DNA of 64,000 nt from Cytobacillus sp. S13-E01 (GTDB lineage Bacteria; Bacillota; Bacilli; Bacillales; Bacillaceae_L), in the NCBI RefSeq assembly GCF_029193815.1, contig NZ_JARFVC010000001.1, forward strand, positions 124,001 to 188,000. Direction: 5' to 3'. The notes beneath the pieces were generated by a model. The model had not been told where the DNA came from and ran no database searches. It saw nothing but the letters and a program-made list of their open reading frames with translations. Positions within the stretch are counted from its first letter, which is position 1. Every line of letters starts with the position of its first letter. Position numbers and translations under genes: made by a program. Positions 1 to 9,851 of the stretch are shown one piece after another.

Positions 1-1474
1 AACCACGCTTTTGTATTGTATCCAAGGTAGGTGCATATGTGGAAGGTCTTCCTATACCAAGTTCTTCTAGTGTTCTAACTAGACGAGCTTCAGTATATCG
101 TGGAGGCGGCTGTGTGAAATGCTGTTTAGGTTCAATATCTTTCGATAGAACATTGTCCCCTTCTTTCAGGTTAGGAAGCATTTTATCTTTTTCCTCTACC
201 GTATCATCCGTTCCCTCAACATATAGTTTCATAAAACCTGGGAATTTTATCTTTGAACCGGTAGCCCTAAAGATAACATCAGCATTACCGAGATCGACAC
301 TCATTGTATCCATCACAGCATGGGCCATTTGACTTGCAACAAATCTTTCCCAAATTAACTTATACAGTCTTAATTGATCCCGGCTTAAATATTCCTTTAA
401 CGTGTTTGGTTCTCGTAATGTCGAAGTTGGTCGTATTGCTTCATGGGCATCTTGGGTATTAGCATCTTTCTTTTCTTTTCTTTTTTCATCAGAAAGAAAG
501 TTTTTACCATAGGCTTGCCCAATATATTCAGCAGCCTCGTTTTGCGCAGTCTCAGAAATACGAGTTGAATCTGTACGCATGTATGTAATAAGACCTACCG
601 TACCCTCTTTTCCAAGGTCAATTCCTTCATATAACTGCTGGGCGATCATCATCGTCTTTTTAGCTCGGAAATTAAGTTTCCTAGCTGCTTCTTGTTGCAG
701 GGATGATGTGATAAAAGGTGGTGCTGGGTTTCGTTTACGCTCTTTTTTAGTAACTGACTGAACAGTGAAGGATGCTCCCTCAATTTTTTCAAGAATGTCT
801 TTTACTTCTACTTCATTTGTTAATTCCTGTTTTTTGCCACCAACACCAAAGAATTGAGCTTCAAAGGTTTCTTTTCCCTTTAGAAAATCAGCTTTAATTG
901 TCCAGTATTCTTCTGGAATAAATGCTTTTATTTCTTTTTCTCTTTCAATCACAAGTCTAACAGCAACTGACTGAACTCTTCCTGCACTTAGACCTTTTTT
1001 TACTTTTTTCCAAAGCAATGGACTGATATTGTAGCCCACCAATCGATCAAGAATGCGGCGTGCTTGTTGTGCATCAACTAAATCCATATTAATTGCTCGC
1101 GGATGCTTGAATGATTCCTTTATCGCATCTTTCGTAATTTCATTAAATACCACACGACAATCAGATGTCACATCTATATTAAGGCTATGTGCTAAATGCC
1201 ACGCAATTGCCTCTCCTTCTCTGTCGGGGTCAGCTGCAAGAAAGATTTTTTTTGCTTTTTTTGCAGCAGTTTTTAATTCTTTTAAGACAGGACCCTTACC
1301 GCGAATAGTAATATATTTAGGTTCAAAGTGATTTTTAGTATCAACACCCATTTGGCTTTTAGGTAAATCCCTAATATGGCCCATTGAAGCCTTTACCTTA
1401 TATTTTTTACCTAAATAACGTTCAATTGTTTTTGCTTTAGCTGGTGATTCAACTATGACTAAGTAGTCGGACAT
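1..1474 (-). CDS. topA: DNA topoisomerase I, N-terminal part (cut by window edge)
   Basis: Type IA topoisomerase that relaxes negative supercoils by cutting one strand through a phosphotyrosine. About 491 residues are visible before the window ends; the C-terminal zinc ribbons would lie outside. The toprim motif ADPDREGEA is near residues 81-89 and the active-site tyrosine is about residue 298 in [11 protein letters not shown]. The ATG at 1474 follows AAGGAGG at 9 bases and gives the family start [15 protein letters not shown]. It lies downstream of dprA, as in B. subtilis, and has its own promoter in the gap. Confidence 0.97.
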   Translation of the reverse strand, partial: MSDYLVIVESPAKAKTIERYLGKKYKVKASMGHIRDLPKSQMGVDTKNHFEPKYITIRGKGPVLKELKTAAKKAKKIFLAADPDREGEAIAWHLAHSLNIDVTSDCRVVFNEITKDAIKESFKHPRAINMDLVDAQQARRILDRLVGYNISPLLWKKVKKGLSAGRVQSVAVRLVIEREKEIKAFIPEEYWTIKADFLKGKETFEAQFFGVGGKKQELTNEVEVKDILEKIEGASFTVQSVTKKERKRNPAPPFITSSLQQEAARKLNFRAKKTMMIAQQLYEGIDLGKEGTVGLITYMRTDSTRISETAQNEAAEYIGQAYGKNFLSDEKRKEKKDANTQDAHEAIRPTSTLREPNTLKEYLSRDQLRLYKLIWERFVASQMAHAVMDTMSVDLGNADVIFRATGSKIKFPGFMKLYVEGTDDTVEEKDKMLPNLKEGDNVLSKDIEPKQHFTQPPPRYTEARLVRTLEELGIGRPSTYAPTLDTIQKRG

Positions 1475-1516
1475 GAAACAGTTCCTCCTTAAAGAGGGTA
1501 ATATAAATCTTCACTA

Positions 1517-1545
1517 TTATTAAATATTACTCTATGGTTTGTCAA
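1517..1545 (-). promoter_or_regulatory. sigma-A promoter of topA
   Basis: On the minus strand, TTGACA (1540-1545) is followed after 17 bases by TAATAA (1517-1522), about 43 bases before the topA start. This is a perfect -35 with a good -10. The rest of the 1475-1658 gap holds only a weak hairpin with no U tract. Confidence 0.7.
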
Positions 1546-1658
1546 ACAGTTATTTTTAAATAGTTTAAATATAATGTATTAAATTGCTTTTTTATTCTTA
1601 GGTTGCATTCACCTAAAAAAGATAGCGGATGGCCTTTTTGTTGAATCGGCATATGACA

Positions 1659-2540
1659 TCATGTATGGATGTTAAGCTCTTCGAAAATATCTTCATGGCT
1701 AATTACTAATTTAGCTCCTTGTTGAATAAGGCGATTAGTACCTGTACATTTCTCGTCTAAAATTGAGCCCGGGACAGCAAAGACCTCCCTACCTTGTTGT
1801 AGAGCTTGATCTGCAGTAATGAGTGAGCCGCTTCTTTCTTTAGCCTCAATAACGATGGTTCCTGCACTTAAGCCACTAATTATCCTATTTCGCATTGGAA
1901 AATGCCATCTCTGTGGTTTCGTGGTGGGGGGATATTCTGAAAGTAATAGATGGTCAATCTCTACACATTCTACTAATTGCTGATTGCTTTTTGGATAAAT
2001 ATGATAAAATCCACTTCCGATTACTGCAATTGTTTTTCCGCCATTAGCAATGGTGAGTTTATGGGCTATTGTATCAATTCCCTCAGCCAATCCACTTACA
2101 ACGCACCACTCATTTTCAATTAGCGGTGGAATAAGCTTTTGCAAACTTTTAAACCCATATTCAGTAGCTAGTCTCGTTCCAACAACACTTATTAACTTTT
2201 TTGTATTTAGTAATGAGATATCGCCTTTTGCGTATAAGACCCAAGGTGGATCAAAAATTTGTTTCAATAATGCAGGGTAGGCATCATCAAAAATTGTAAT
2301 TACATGAATATTTTTTTCATAATATTGTTTTAGCATACTTTGGATTTTAGTAGAATGCAAATCATTTACTAAATTTAAAAGTGAGGTTTTTGAAATTTCA
2401 AGGAGAGTCTCAAGTTTTTTTGGGGAAAGATGATAAATCGAAGATAGGGTAGGATCATATTGTAGTAACCGATGAATTGATTTCCAGCCGACGCCTCTAC
2501 AGTGATGTAGATGGATTAAGTGTTCTCTAATTGTATTCAC
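1659..2540 (-). CDS. dprA: DNA-processing protein DprA (Smf)
   Basis: DprA binds single-stranded DNA taken up during transformation and loads RecA onto it. The 293 residues match the family length. A helix-hairpin-helix-like N-terminus is followed by a Rossmann fold with VGTR near 120-123 and SGLAEGIDTIAH near 149-160. The start is a GTG at 2540, six bases after AGGAGGT. It lies between sucD and topA as in B. subtilis. Its presence suggests a natural-competence gene set, but nothing else here tests that. Confidence 0.95.
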   Translation of the reverse strand: MNTIREHLIHLHHCRGVGWKSIHRLLQYDPTLSSIYHLSPKKLETLLEISKTSLLNLVNDLHSTKIQSMLKQYYEKNIHVITIFDDAYPALLKQIFDPPWVLYAKGDISLLNTKKLISVVGTRLATEYGFKSLQKLIPPLIENEWCVVSGLAEGIDTIAHKLTIANGGKTIAVIGSGFYHIYPKSNQQLVECVEIDHLLLSEYPPTTKPQRWHFPMRNRIISGLSAGTIVIEAKERSGSLITADQALQQGREVFAVPGSILDEKCTGTNRLIQQGAKLVISHEDIFEELNIHT

Positions 2541-2596
2541 AATTGTACCTCCTAATAGATTCTATATTAACTTAGTGATTCCATTTTAAAATCATG

Positions 2597-2625
2597 CAAA
2601 ATAGCCCCCATAGGGGGACTATTTT
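2597..2625 (-). terminator. intrinsic terminator after sucD
   Basis: A perfect hairpin with a CCCCC/GGGGG core and three-base loop, flanked by A and T arms that extend the stem, lies just past the sucD stop. On the minus strand it ends in TATTTT. It closes the sucCD operon before dprA. Confidence 0.8.
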
Positions 2626-2632
2626 ATCATTT

Positions 2633-3535
2633 TTAGTGTGTTTTACACTTGTCATATAAACCTTTTTCTTTTAACACAGATATTAAAGTTTCACCCATTA
2701 CTGATGGTGTTTCAGCTACCTTAATACCACATTCGTTCATCGTTTTAATTTTCTCTTCAGCAGTACCCTTACCACCTGAAATAATTGCGCCAGCATGGCC
2801 CATACGCTTTCCTGGAGGAGCCGTTTGGCCACCAATGAAGCCTACAACCGGCTTAGTCATATTTGCTTTTACCCACTCGGCTGCTTCTTCCTCGGCAGTT
2901 CCACCTATTTCACCAATCATGATAACGGCATAGGTGTCTTCATCTTCATTAAATGCTTTTAATACATCGATAAAGTTTGTGCCATTAACAGGGTCTCCAC
3001 CAATACCAACAGCAGTTGATTGTCCAATACCCTCTTGAGTTAATTGGTGAACTGCTTCGTAAGTTAATGTTCCAGAACGAGACACAACTCCTACGTGACC
3101 TTTAGTGTGAATATATCCTGGCATAATACCAATTTTACATTCGTCAGGCGTAATAACACCTGGGCAGTTTGGACCGACTAAACGAGTCTTTTTGCCTTCC
3201 ATATAACGCTTTACTTTAACCATGTCTAATACAGGAATATGCTCAGTAATACAAATTACTAGATCCAATTCAGCATCTACTGCTTCCATAATTGCATCAG
3301 CTGCAAACGGTGCTGGAACGTAGACTACTGAAGCGTTAGCTCCAGTTGCACTTACTGCATCACTAACAGTATTATATACTGCTACTCCTTCAACTTCTGT
3401 ACCACCTTTACCAGGTGTTACACCACCAACAATATTTGTACCGTATTCTAGCATTTGCTTCGTATGAAATAATGCTGTAGAACCGGTAATTCCTTGAACA
3501 AGTACTTTTGTATCTTTATTAATAAATACGCTCAT
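2633..3535 (-). CDS. sucD: succinyl-CoA synthetase alpha subunit (ADP-forming)
   Basis: TCA-cycle enzyme subunit that interconverts succinyl-CoA and succinate with ATP formation. It carries the CoA-binding Rossmann domain ([15 protein letters not shown] near 15-29) and the phosphorylated histidine at about residue 247 in [16 protein letters not shown]. The 300 residues agree closely with B. subtilis SucD. It lies 17 bases after sucC, so the two are translated from one mRNA. The RBS is AGGGGAC. Confidence 0.98.
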   Translation of the reverse strand: MSVFINKDTKVLVQGITGSTALFHTKQMLEYGTNIVGGVTPGKGGTEVEGVAVYNTVSDAVSATGANASVVYVPAPFAADAIMEAVDAELDLVICITEHIPVLDMVKVKRYMEGKKTRLVGPNCPGVITPDECKIGIMPGYIHTKGHVGVVSRSGTLTYEAVHQLTQEGIGQSTAVGIGGDPVNGTNFIDVLKAFNEDEDTYAVIMIGEIGGTAEEEAAEWVKANMTKPVVGFIGGQTAPPGKRMGHAGAIISGGKGTAEEKIKTMNECGIKVAETPSVMGETLISVLKEKGLYDKCKTH

Positions 3536-3552
3536 GAATGTCCCCTGCCTTT

Positions 3553-4713
3553 CTATCCTACAAGTGATACGATTTTTTGTGCGCCATCTGCCATAGATTC
3601 AGCAGCAGTTATATTAAGACCTGACTCTTGTAAAATCTTTTTACCTAGGTCAACGTTTGTTCCTTCAAGACGAACTACTAGAGGAATCTCTAAGCCTACT
3701 TGTTTTGTAGCTGCTACAACACCTTCTGCGATAACATCACATTTCATAATTCCACCAAAGATATTTACGAAAATACCCTTTACAGCTTTGTCTGATAGAA
3801 TAATCTTAAATGCTTCTGTTACTTTCTCAGCAGTTGCACCGCCCCCAACGTCCAGGAAGTTTGCGGGATCGCCGCCATAATGCTTTATAATGTCCATCGT
3901 CGACATAGCAAGTCCTGCACCATTTACCATACAACCGATGTTTCCATCAAGTGAAATATAGCTTAGGTCATATTTAGATGCTTCAATCTCTTTTGCATCC
4001 TCTTCATCTAAATCGCGATATTCAACAATATCTTTTTGACGATATAACGCATTTGCATCGAAGTTTAATTTTGCATCCAATGCCATTACTTTCCCATCAC
4101 CTGTAACAACTAGTGGATTGATTTCAGCGATTGAACAATCTTTTTCAACAAATGCAGTGTATAAGCTCATCATGAATTTAACTGCTTGTCCAACTAATTC
4201 TTTTGGAATATTAATGTTAAAAGCAACTCTACGAGCTTGGAAACCTTGTAATCCTACTACAGGATCGATAACTTCCTTGAAGATTTTTTCTGGCGTGCTT
4301 TCTGCCACCTCTTCAATTTCTGTTCCGCCTTCTTCAGATGCCATTAAAACAACACGAGAAGTAGCGCGATCTAATACTAGACCAATATAGTATTCTTTTT
4401 TGATATCGCAGCCCTCTTCAACTAGTAAGCGCTTTACCTCTTTACCTTCTGGACCTGTTTGGTGAGTTATTAGAGTTTTTCCTAGTATTTCACTAGCATA
4501 TGTACGAACCTCTTCTAGGTTTTTAGCAACCTTAACTCCTCCAGCCTTACCACGTCCACCCGCGTGGATTTGAGCCTTAACTACACAAACCTCTGTGCCA
4601 AGTTCTTTTGCAGCGTCAACAGCTTGTTCAACCGTAAATGCTACTTTACCATTTGGAACAGCAACCCCGTATTTTCTGAGGATTTCTTTCCCTTGATACT
4701 CATGGATATTCAT
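3553..4713 (-). CDS. sucC: succinyl-CoA synthetase beta subunit
   Basis: ATP-grasp subunit of succinyl-CoA synthetase, partner of SucD. The protein is 386 residues starting [10 protein letters not shown], with the glycine-rich [13 protein letters not shown] motif near 45-60 and [12 protein letters not shown] near the C-terminus. The frame stays open to 4785, but the ATG at 4713 follows GGAGGATGGGAA and matches the family start, so the upstream 24 codons are treated as leader. First gene of the sucCD operon. Confidence 0.97.
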   Translation of the reverse strand: MNIHEYQGKEILRKYGVAVPNGKVAFTVEQAVDAAKELGTEVCVVKAQIHAGGRGKAGGVKVAKNLEEVRTYASEILGKTLITHQTGPEGKEVKRLLVEEGCDIKKEYYIGLVLDRATSRVVLMASEEGGTEIEEVAESTPEKIFKEVIDPVVGLQGFQARRVAFNINIPKELVGQAVKFMMSLYTAFVEKDCSIAEINPLVVTGDGKVMALDAKLNFDANALYRQKDIVEYRDLDEEDAKEIEASKYDLSYISLDGNIGCMVNGAGLAMSTMDIIKHYGGDPANFLDVGGGATAEKVTEAFKIILSDKAVKGIFVNIFGGIMKCDVIAEGVVAATKQVGLEIPLVVRLEGTNVDLGKKILQESGLNITAAESMADGAQKIVSLVG

Positions 4714-4844
4714 TTCCCATCCTCCTATCATATGTAAGCCTTTTGTGAGAAAATTCAAGCAACTAAAATCTTGCTTTATTTTCATATTTAGAAATCAGAA
4801 CATTCATTTATAGTTTCTGATCAAAAAAATTAGACTGCGTTTAC

Positions 4845-4873
4845 ATTGTATAAAATGATATGTACATTGTCTA
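4845..4873 (-). promoter_or_regulatory. candidate sigma-A promoter of sucCD
   Basis: On the minus strand TAGACA (4868-4873) and TACAAT (4845-4850) are 17 bases apart, each one mismatch from consensus. The predicted leader is about 130 bases. The remainder of the 4714-4994 gap is very AT-rich and shows no gene or clear terminator. Confidence 0.55.
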
Positions 4874-4994
4874 CTATTCAATTCAAATAAGTACATTTAA
4901 ATCTAAAATTTTCTTACTTTCTTAAAGTGATTAAACACCGTTACATCAATAGACCCACCAAAAACTATCCAAAAATAATAATTTTAGAATTATT

Positions 4995-5270
4995 TTATTG
5001 ATTCATTTTTTTATCTACTTTGTAAATAAATGCAAAAATTTCCGCTACTGCCTGATATAATTCTTCAGGTATTGTTTCATTAATCTTTAATTGACTTAAT
5101 AGCTGAACTAATGTCGGGTCATCTTGGATTGGAATATTTTGTTCCCGTGCTAGCTTAATAATGTTCTCAGCAATCACACCTTGACCTTTAGCAACAATTG
5201 CAGGTGCCGGCTTAATTTTATCATAAGATAAAGCTACTGCACGTAATGGCTCAATTTTGTTTTTCTTCAT
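4995..5270 (-). CDS. ylqH: YlqH, cytoplasmic FlhB C-terminal domain-like protein
   Basis: A 91-residue protein resembling only the cytoplasmic C-terminal domain of the flagellar export gatekeeper FlhB: the segment AVALSYDKIKPAPAIVAKGQG corresponds to the FlhB autocleavage region, but the NPTH cleavage motif is not present. No membrane segments are seen. It overlaps the end of ylqG by four bases (ATGA), so the two are translationally coupled. The function is not established; an export-related role is inference from the domain match. Confidence 0.85.
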   Translation of the reverse strand: MKKNKIEPLRAVALSYDKIKPAPAIVAKGQGVIAENIIKLAREQNIPIQDDPTLVQLLSQLKINETIPEELYQAVAEIFAFIYKVDKKMNQ

Positions 5271-6577
5271 ATCCGCAAATCAACTCCATGAAATCCTTCA
5301 AAACTACTCCTTGAAACGATTGATTCTTTTTTTGGCCCAAGGCTCAGTTCCGTTCCATTTACTACCTGTAAGCTCGATAGCTTATAATTAATATGTTCAA
5401 GGCCTTCTACTAAGGATGGTTTCAGACTTGCAATTATTAGATCTAATCGCCTGTTATCATTAAAAATTGTTATATTCATCACTCTGTTTTGTATTTTAAC
5501 ATCAACCGTTATTTCTTTAAGATGTTCTAACTCCAAGTTAAAAATGATGTGACAATAGTTTGGATCTATTTCTCCATTATTTTGTTTTTTACCATTGAAT
5601 TGGATTGTCAAATCAGTAAGTATACTACCTAACTGAATAGGTAATTGGAGAATTAATTGTTGAAACGACCCAGTTTCTTGTGAAAGTAACTGCTGACCTG
5701 TTAGTCTATTAATAATATGTTCGATTCCATCTTTCATCGGTGTTTGTCCAAGTTCGGATAAAGTTGACAATAGAAGCGGCTTTAAAGTATCATTTTGGAT
5801 TTGCCTCTCACCTCTACTTAATGACGTAACCACATCATGTTCATATTGTAGGCCAAACATGGTCAAAAGTTGTTTCATAGCTGTTAAAGTATTCGGGCCA
5901 TCATCCCACGGCTGAGAAAGGCCTACTCCTGACTCTTTGGCCACAATAAACTTTAGCTTCTCGAGAAGTTGATTCACACTTGCAGATTTGCTCTGCAGCA
6001 CCTCTAGTGAATCATGCAACTTTGTTAAATGGTTAACTAGGGGAGTTTCGTCCTGAAGGGCTACCATAGCTTTAAAGCTGTTATAGGTGAAAGGTAAACC
6101 TCGTGTAAGTAAAAGTTTAAATGCAATTAAGCCTTTCGATACTCCCTCTTCCACTGGAAGCCACTGTCTGGCATGATGCAAATTTTCCTTGGAAAAAGGA
6201 ATATTATTTTTCAGGAAAAACTGTGTTAGTTCAAGATTTTCTTTCGTGCTTTTAAGACCTAACTTTTGCATAATTTGTGTTGCTGGTTTGTTTGAATTCC
6301 CCATGTTCATTGATGAATTCTCTTTAACTCTATCCAGTATTTTCAACTCTGTTTGTTCTTTACTAGGTTGTACTTGAAACAAGTACTGATTATCAATACT
6401 TAGCGGTGCTTGAAGTTTAGCAACTAATTTCAATTTTCCTACTTGAATTTGAGCAATATCATCCTTGTATAATTTAACAACCCTGCCTTGAAAAATCTGA
6501 CCTTTCTTAAAAGCTAAGGCATGACTTTGTCCGATATTCGCACTTTTTAGCATTGATTGGATCATGTTTACCTTCAT
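5267..6577 (-). CDS. ylqG: YlqG, FliK-like conserved hypothetical protein
   Basis: A 436-residue soluble protein with no signal peptide or membrane segment. Position, size class and coupling to the FlhB-like ylqH match B. subtilis ylqG. The C-terminal third (from about residue 330, LQLPIQLGSILTDLTIQFNG onward) alternates hydrophobic strands in a way similar to the FliK hook-length control C-terminal domain. That similarity is my inference from pattern and neighbour. The N-terminal half is poorly conserved in kind. ATG at 6577 follows AGGGGAAAAGATA. Confidence 0.75.
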   Translation of the reverse strand: MKVNMIQSMLKSANIGQSHALAFKKGQIFQGRVVKLYKDDIAQIQVGKLKLVAKLQAPLSIDNQYLFQVQPSKEQTELKILDRVKENSSMNMGNSNKPATQIMQKLGLKSTKENLELTQFFLKNNIPFSKENLHHARQWLPVEEGVSKGLIAFKLLLTRGLPFTYNSFKAMVALQDETPLVNHLTKLHDSLEVLQSKSASVNQLLEKLKFIVAKESGVGLSQPWDDGPNTLTAMKQLLTMFGLQYEHDVVTSLSRGERQIQNDTLKPLLLSTLSELGQTPMKDGIEHIINRLTGQQLLSQETGSFQQLILQLPIQLGSILTDLTIQFNGKKQNNGEIDPNYCHIIFNLELEHLKEITVDVKIQNRVMNITIFNDNRRLDLIIASLKPSLVEGLEHINYKLSSLQVVNGTELSLGPKKESIVSRSSFEGFHGVDLRI

Positions 6578-6607
6578 TATCTTTTCCCCTTGAGTGTAGA
6601 TAGATCT

Positions 6608-7384
6608 TTAAATAGGATTCATAACATTTGCCACCGGTGCAAATGACTGTCTATGTTCGGCTGTCGCCCCATGTTTATTTAATGCGTCTATATGTAGAGA
6701 AGTCCCATATCCCATATGTTTCTCAAATCCGTATAAAGGGTATTTATCTCCTAACCTCTTCATTAGCCTATCTCGTGTAACCTTTGCAATAATAGAACTA
6801 GCTGCAATCGATATGCTTGTGGCATCACCTTTGATTATTGAAGTTTGAGGGATTTGTACGGGTAATTTCATCGCATCTATTAATAAATGCTCTGGTTTTA
6901 GTGATAATTGCTTAATAGCTTTTATCATAGCTAACTTAGTCGCCTCATAAATATTCACTTCATCAATTTTTTTCGCCGATATGATGCCAATCCCAATAGA
7001 AAGTGCTTCTTGATTAATAGTTTCAAACAGTTCATCTTTCTTTTTATCTGTCAGCTTTTTCGAATCATTAATTCCTAACAATTTAAAGTCTCTTGGGAGG
7101 ATCACCGCAGCTGCAACTACCGGACCAGCCAATGGTCCGCGGCCAACTTCATCAATACCTGCAATATAGTTAATCCCTCTTTTATATAATGCACTTTCAT
7201 ACTTAGACATTTCTAAGAAACTAATTTCAAAATTCAGCTCTTCGTTTTTACCATTCAACCATTTTTTTACTAATTTTTGGACCCCCTTACGACTATCTTG
7301 CTGGCATTCCGATATAAATGGATGATTTACATCTGTCATTGTCCCTAATAATTTCTCAATATCTTTTATTGTTTTAGTATTCAT
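6608..7384 (-). CDS. rnhB: ribonuclease HII
   Basis: Endonuclease that nicks RNA in RNA-DNA hybrids and removes misincorporated ribonucleotides. The 258 residues match the Bacillus form, which has an N-terminal extension of about 70 residues before the catalytic core. The catalytic DE pair is at 78-79 in [13 protein letters not shown], followed by DSKKL and LIDAM acidic positions. The order rbgA-rnhB-ylqG is that of B. subtilis. Confidence 0.97.
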   Translation of the reverse strand: MNTKTIKDIEKLLGTMTDVNHPFISECQQDSRKGVQKLVKKWLNGKNEELNFEISFLEMSKYESALYKRGINYIAGIDEVGRGPLAGPVVAAAVILPRDFKLLGINDSKKLTDKKKDELFETINQEALSIGIGIISAKKIDEVNIYEATKLAMIKAIKQLSLKPEHLLIDAMKLPVQIPQTSIIKGDATSISIAASSIIAKVTRDRLMKRLGDKYPLYGFEKHMGYGTSLHIDALNKHGATAEHRQSFAPVANVMNPI

Positions 7385-7432
7385 CGTTAATAACTCACTT
7401 TCTTTAATGCTTTATTCTTATATCGACAAAAA

Positions 7433-7469
7433 CACAAAAAAATAAAGACCTGCTAGTGTGGTAGCAAGT
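7433..7469 (-). terminator. intrinsic terminator after rbgA
   Basis: An eight-base stem (acctgcta/tagcaagt, one G-U type mismatch) with a six-base loop is followed on the minus strand by CTTTATTTTTTT. It separates rbgA from rnhB. Confidence 0.8.
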
Positions 7470-7504
7470 CCAGTTCTGATTATCTACTAATTAGTATCGT
7501 ATTA

Positions 7505-8365
7505 TTAATCTTCAACTTCTTCCTTAGGTTCTTCAAACGATATTGGACCAAGCTTTTCTGAACGAAGCTCGCGTAATATAAGTTCAGCTGTTTTATCATA
7601 ATCAATATATCCACCTGAGACCATACAGCCTCTCCGCTTACCGATTTCATCAAAAAGCGACACGATATCTTCTGGATATTCATCTAGATTATATCTTTCC
7701 TTTAAACGATTTGGATATTTCTCTTTTAAAAACGTAAGGGCATAGACGGCTATATCTTGAAGATTAATGATTGTATCTTTAATCGCTCCAGTCACAGCAA
7801 GCTTTTGACCAACTTGTTGATCTTCAAACTTTGGCCATAGAATACCAGGAGTATCAAGTAACTCTAATTCCTTACCAACTTTAATCCATTGTTGAGCCTT
7901 AGTTACACCGGGTCTATCACCCGTTTTGGCAATATTTTTTTTGGCTAGTCTGTTAATCAATGTAGACTTTCCGACATTTGGAATTCCGACGATTAAGGCA
8001 CGTATAGCCCTTGGCTTAATACCTTTAGCAGCCATTTTATCAAACTTTTCCTTTAGTATCTCTTTTGAAGACGTTATAATCTGTTTTAGTCCACTTCCCG
8101 TTTGTGAATCAATTGCCAAAGCATGAATTCCTTGTTTTTTATAAAAGGAAATCCATTCTTTAGTCATTCTCGGGTCAGCCATGTCAGCTTTATTTAAAAG
8201 GACCAGGCGTGGTTTATTCGTAATAATTTCATCAATCATTGGATTCCTTGACGCAGCAGGAATACGTGCATCAACTAATTCAAATACAATGTCAATGAAT
8301 TTTAATTTTTCTGTTACTTGTCGTCTCGCTTTGGCCATATGGCCTGGAAACCATTGAATTGTCAT
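7505..8365 (-). CDS. rbgA: ribosome biogenesis GTPase RbgA (YlqF)
   Basis: Circularly permuted GTPase needed for late 50S subunit assembly. The permutation is visible: the G4 motif NKAD (58-61) precedes the P-loop GIPNVGKST (127-135), which is followed by DTPG. Length 286 residues is normal. It lies downstream of the signal peptidase and rplS, in a neighbourhood of ribosome genes. Confidence 0.97.
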   Translation of the reverse strand: MTIQWFPGHMAKARRQVTEKLKFIDIVFELVDARIPAASRNPMIDEIITNKPRLVLLNKADMADPRMTKEWISFYKKQGIHALAIDSQTGSGLKQIITSSKEILKEKFDKMAAKGIKPRAIRALIVGIPNVGKSTLINRLAKKNIAKTGDRPGVTKAQQWIKVGKELELLDTPGILWPKFEDQQVGQKLAVTGAIKDTIINLQDIAVYALTFLKEKYPNRLKERYNLDEYPEDIVSLFDEIGKRRGCMVSGGYIDYDKTAELILRELRSEKLGPISFEEPKEEVED

Positions 8366-8412
8366 TTATTCACCAACTTAACTTAATTTTCTTCGCATTA
8401 GTGAACCCATTA

Positions 8413-8937
8413 TCATTTTTTTATAATTCTCACATCAGATAAAGGCCAATATACCAAATTTGTTTTTCCAAGTATTTCTTCCATAGGTACAGGTCCAATA
8501 TGGCGGCTATCCTTACTGAACCTTCGATTATCACCCATTACAAATACTTGACCTTCTGGGACACGTTCAAAAACAAACGGTTCTGTTAATGGACCATCCA
8601 CCAATTCTGACTTATATTGATCTAAATAAGCCTCTTCATATGCTTTTCCATTAACATATAGTGTGTCGTCTTTATATTCAATGTAATCACCTGGTAGACC
8701 TATGATTCGCTTAATATAATCCTTCTCTTCTGTTGCATGGAAAACAACGATATCAAACCTTTCTGGACTGCCGATTTTATTTACAATCATACGATCTTCA
8801 TTTTGAAGTGTAGGCATCATTGATAAACCATCAACAACTATCGGCGCAAACAAAAAATAACGAATCGTAGCCGCTAAAATCACAGCAATTGCTAATGCTT
8901 TAATCCATTCCCAAAGCTCATTTTTTTTTCGAGTCAT
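8413..8937 (-). CDS. sipS: type I signal peptidase
   Basis: Membrane serine protease that removes signal peptides of secreted proteins. The 174-residue form is the short Gram-positive type with one N-terminal membrane segment (about 13-31). The catalytic Ser39 is in SMMPT and the general-base Lys76 in YIKRIIGLPGD; GDNRRFSKDSRHIG is box E. An upstream GTG at 8952 is also in frame, but the ATG at 8937 follows GGAGG at eight bases. The symbol marks the Sip family; which paralogue it is cannot be decided. A dispersed repeat ends about 35 bases upstream. Confidence 0.93.
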   Translation of the reverse strand: MTRKKNELWEWIKALAIAVILAATIRYFLFAPIVVDGLSMMPTLQNEDRMIVNKIGSPERFDIVVFHATEEKDYIKRIIGLPGDYIEYKDDTLYVNGKAYEEAYLDQYKSELVDGPLTEPFVFERVPEGQVFVMGDNRRFSKDSRHIGPVPMEEILGKTNLVYWPLSDVRIIKK

Positions 8938-8970
8938 CTCCTGTTCCTCCACCTAACAATAGTCTTTGTA

Positions 8971-9198
8971 CAAAGATAAGTAAGTAAATATAAAATTATT
9001 TACCTAGTTTTGGTGTTTAGCTCTGGGCGCCATCGACTCGAGGTCATAAGCCAATCCCGTCCGGAAGGTAAAGAACAACCTTCCAGCCGGCTCGTCTTAT
9101 GCTTGACTTGCTCAAGAAGTGCTAATGTCGATGTTCGCCACAGGACGTGGCGGGTTTTAATCGACGCTCAGGTAGGCTGGCGCCCTACGCTTTTTCTC
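8971..9198 (-). repeat. long copy of the modular dispersed repeat
   Basis: Read on the minus strand it begins GAAAAAGCGTAGGGCGCC and ends GGCGCCCAGAGCTAAACACC followed by the AT-rich tail that ends TTATCTTTG. Between the two GGCGCC blocks lie two small hairpins and one long hairpin with stem GGAAGGT/ACCTTCC. It fills most of the 426-base gap between the rplS terminator and the signal peptidase gene. This is one of only two clear copies in minus orientation. The remaining bases of the gap (9199-9327) hold nothing I recognise. Confidence 0.85.
9104..9165 (-). ncRNA. Bacillaceae-1-like RNA hairpin pair (within dispersed repeat)
   Basis: Minus strand. The first hairpin is GCCAC-GUCCU-GUGGC (9137-9151), closed by an outer AUCGACG/AUGUCGAU-type stem. 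The second hairpin, GCAC-UUCUU-GAGC, is degraded. The GUCCU loop fits the RUCCU terminal-loop signature I recall for the Rfam Bacillaceae-1 motif. Whether it is transcribed is unknown. Confidence 0.4.
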
Positions 9199-9327
9199 TT
9201 ATGTATTATAACAATTTCTATTAACCCTATGTCAAACAATGCTAGCAACAAAAGTCCAGACACTGATAAAAGTTTAAGAGAAACTACATTCATACACTAC
9301 TTATTATATGTAGTTTTTTATGAAATT

Positions 9328-9356
9328 AAAAGGAGCTTGTTAAACAAGCTCCTTTT
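9328..9356 (-). terminator. intrinsic terminator after rplS
   Basis: A 14-base perfect inverted repeat (AAAAGGAGCTTGTT and its complement) lies eight bases past the rplS stop, with TTTT at the 3' side on the minus strand. Confidence 0.85.
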
Positions 9357-9363
9357 CTTACTA

Positions 9364-9708
9364 TTATCGAATTTCTTTAATACGTGCTTTTTTACCACGA
9401 AGTTCACGTAGATAGTATAATTTCGCACGGCGAACTTTACCACGACGAAGTACTTCTAGCTTAGCAATTTTTGGTGTGTGCACAGGGAACGCACGTTCAA
9501 CACCTACACCATAAGAGATCTTACGTACTGTAAATGTTTCGCTAATTCCGCCACCACGACGCTTAATTACAACACCTTCATATACCTGAACACGTTCGCG
9601 TGTACCCTCGATAACTTTAACGTGTACACGTACAGTATCTCCAGGGCGGAACGTAGGAAGGTCTGTTCTTAATTGTTCTTTCGTAATTTCTGCGATTAAT
9701 TGTTGCAT
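9364..9708 (-). CDS. rplS: 50S ribosomal protein L19
   Basis: Ribosomal protein at the 30S-50S interface. The 114 residues carry the L19 core [13 protein letters not shown] and the basic C-terminus [13 protein letters not shown] at 9708 follows AAGGAGATG. It is the last gene of the rpsP-khpA-ylqD-rimM-trmD-rplS ribosome-maturation cluster but also has its own promoter and a structured leader. Confidence 0.98.
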   Translation of the reverse strand: MQQLIAEITKEQLRTDLPTFRPGDTVRVHVKVIEGTRERVQVYEGVVIKRRGGGISETFTVRKISYGVGVERAFPVHTPKIAKLEVLRRGKVRRAKLYYLRELRGKKARIKEIR

Positions 9709-9813
9709 CGACTTTCATCTCCTTCTCACAGATGCTCATAACAATGCTTTTTACTATCATTGCAGCGGAACATCGTTATAAAGACAAGTGCAATATTTAT
9801 TGCCCAAGTCACA
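9709..9813 (-). ncRNA. candidate L19 leader (autoregulatory 5' UTR of rplS)
   Basis: The roughly 105-base leader between the predicted start point and rplS folds into at least two hairpins on the minus strand: one with the GCAATA/TATTGC stem (near 9785-9805) and one pairing GCAATG with CATTG (near 9740-9770). An L19 leader RNA is known upstream of rplS in Bacillus; the assignment rests on position and foldability only. Confidence 0.4.
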
Positions 9814-9819
9814 AAAAAT

Positions 9820-9848
9820 ATCATACCATAACACCTAGTATGTTGCAA
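9820..9848 (-). promoter_or_regulatory. sigma-A promoter of rplS
   Basis: TTGCAA (9843-9848) and TATGAT (9820-9825) are separated by 17 bases on the minus strand, starting four bases after the trmD stop codon. Confidence 0.65.
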
Positions 9849-9851
9849 TAG

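Noticed and set aside
1053-1331. Plus-strand open frames within topA and similar frames inside ftsY, smc, pyrAB and others
   Set aside because: They are antisense shadows of well-supported genes, without RBS or family resemblance.
1600-1622. Hairpin TTAGGT/ACCTAA between dprA and topA as a terminator
   Set aside because: The stem is short and is not followed by a U tract on the minus strand.
4714-4785. N-terminal extension of SucC by 24 codons
   Set aside because: The extension contains the RBS GGAGGATGGGAA itself; family members start MNIHEYQ.
9010-9411. A 133-codon open frame on the plus strand near rplS
   Set aside because: It crosses the dispersed repeat and then the 3' end of rplS in antisense; no RBS or protein-like pattern.
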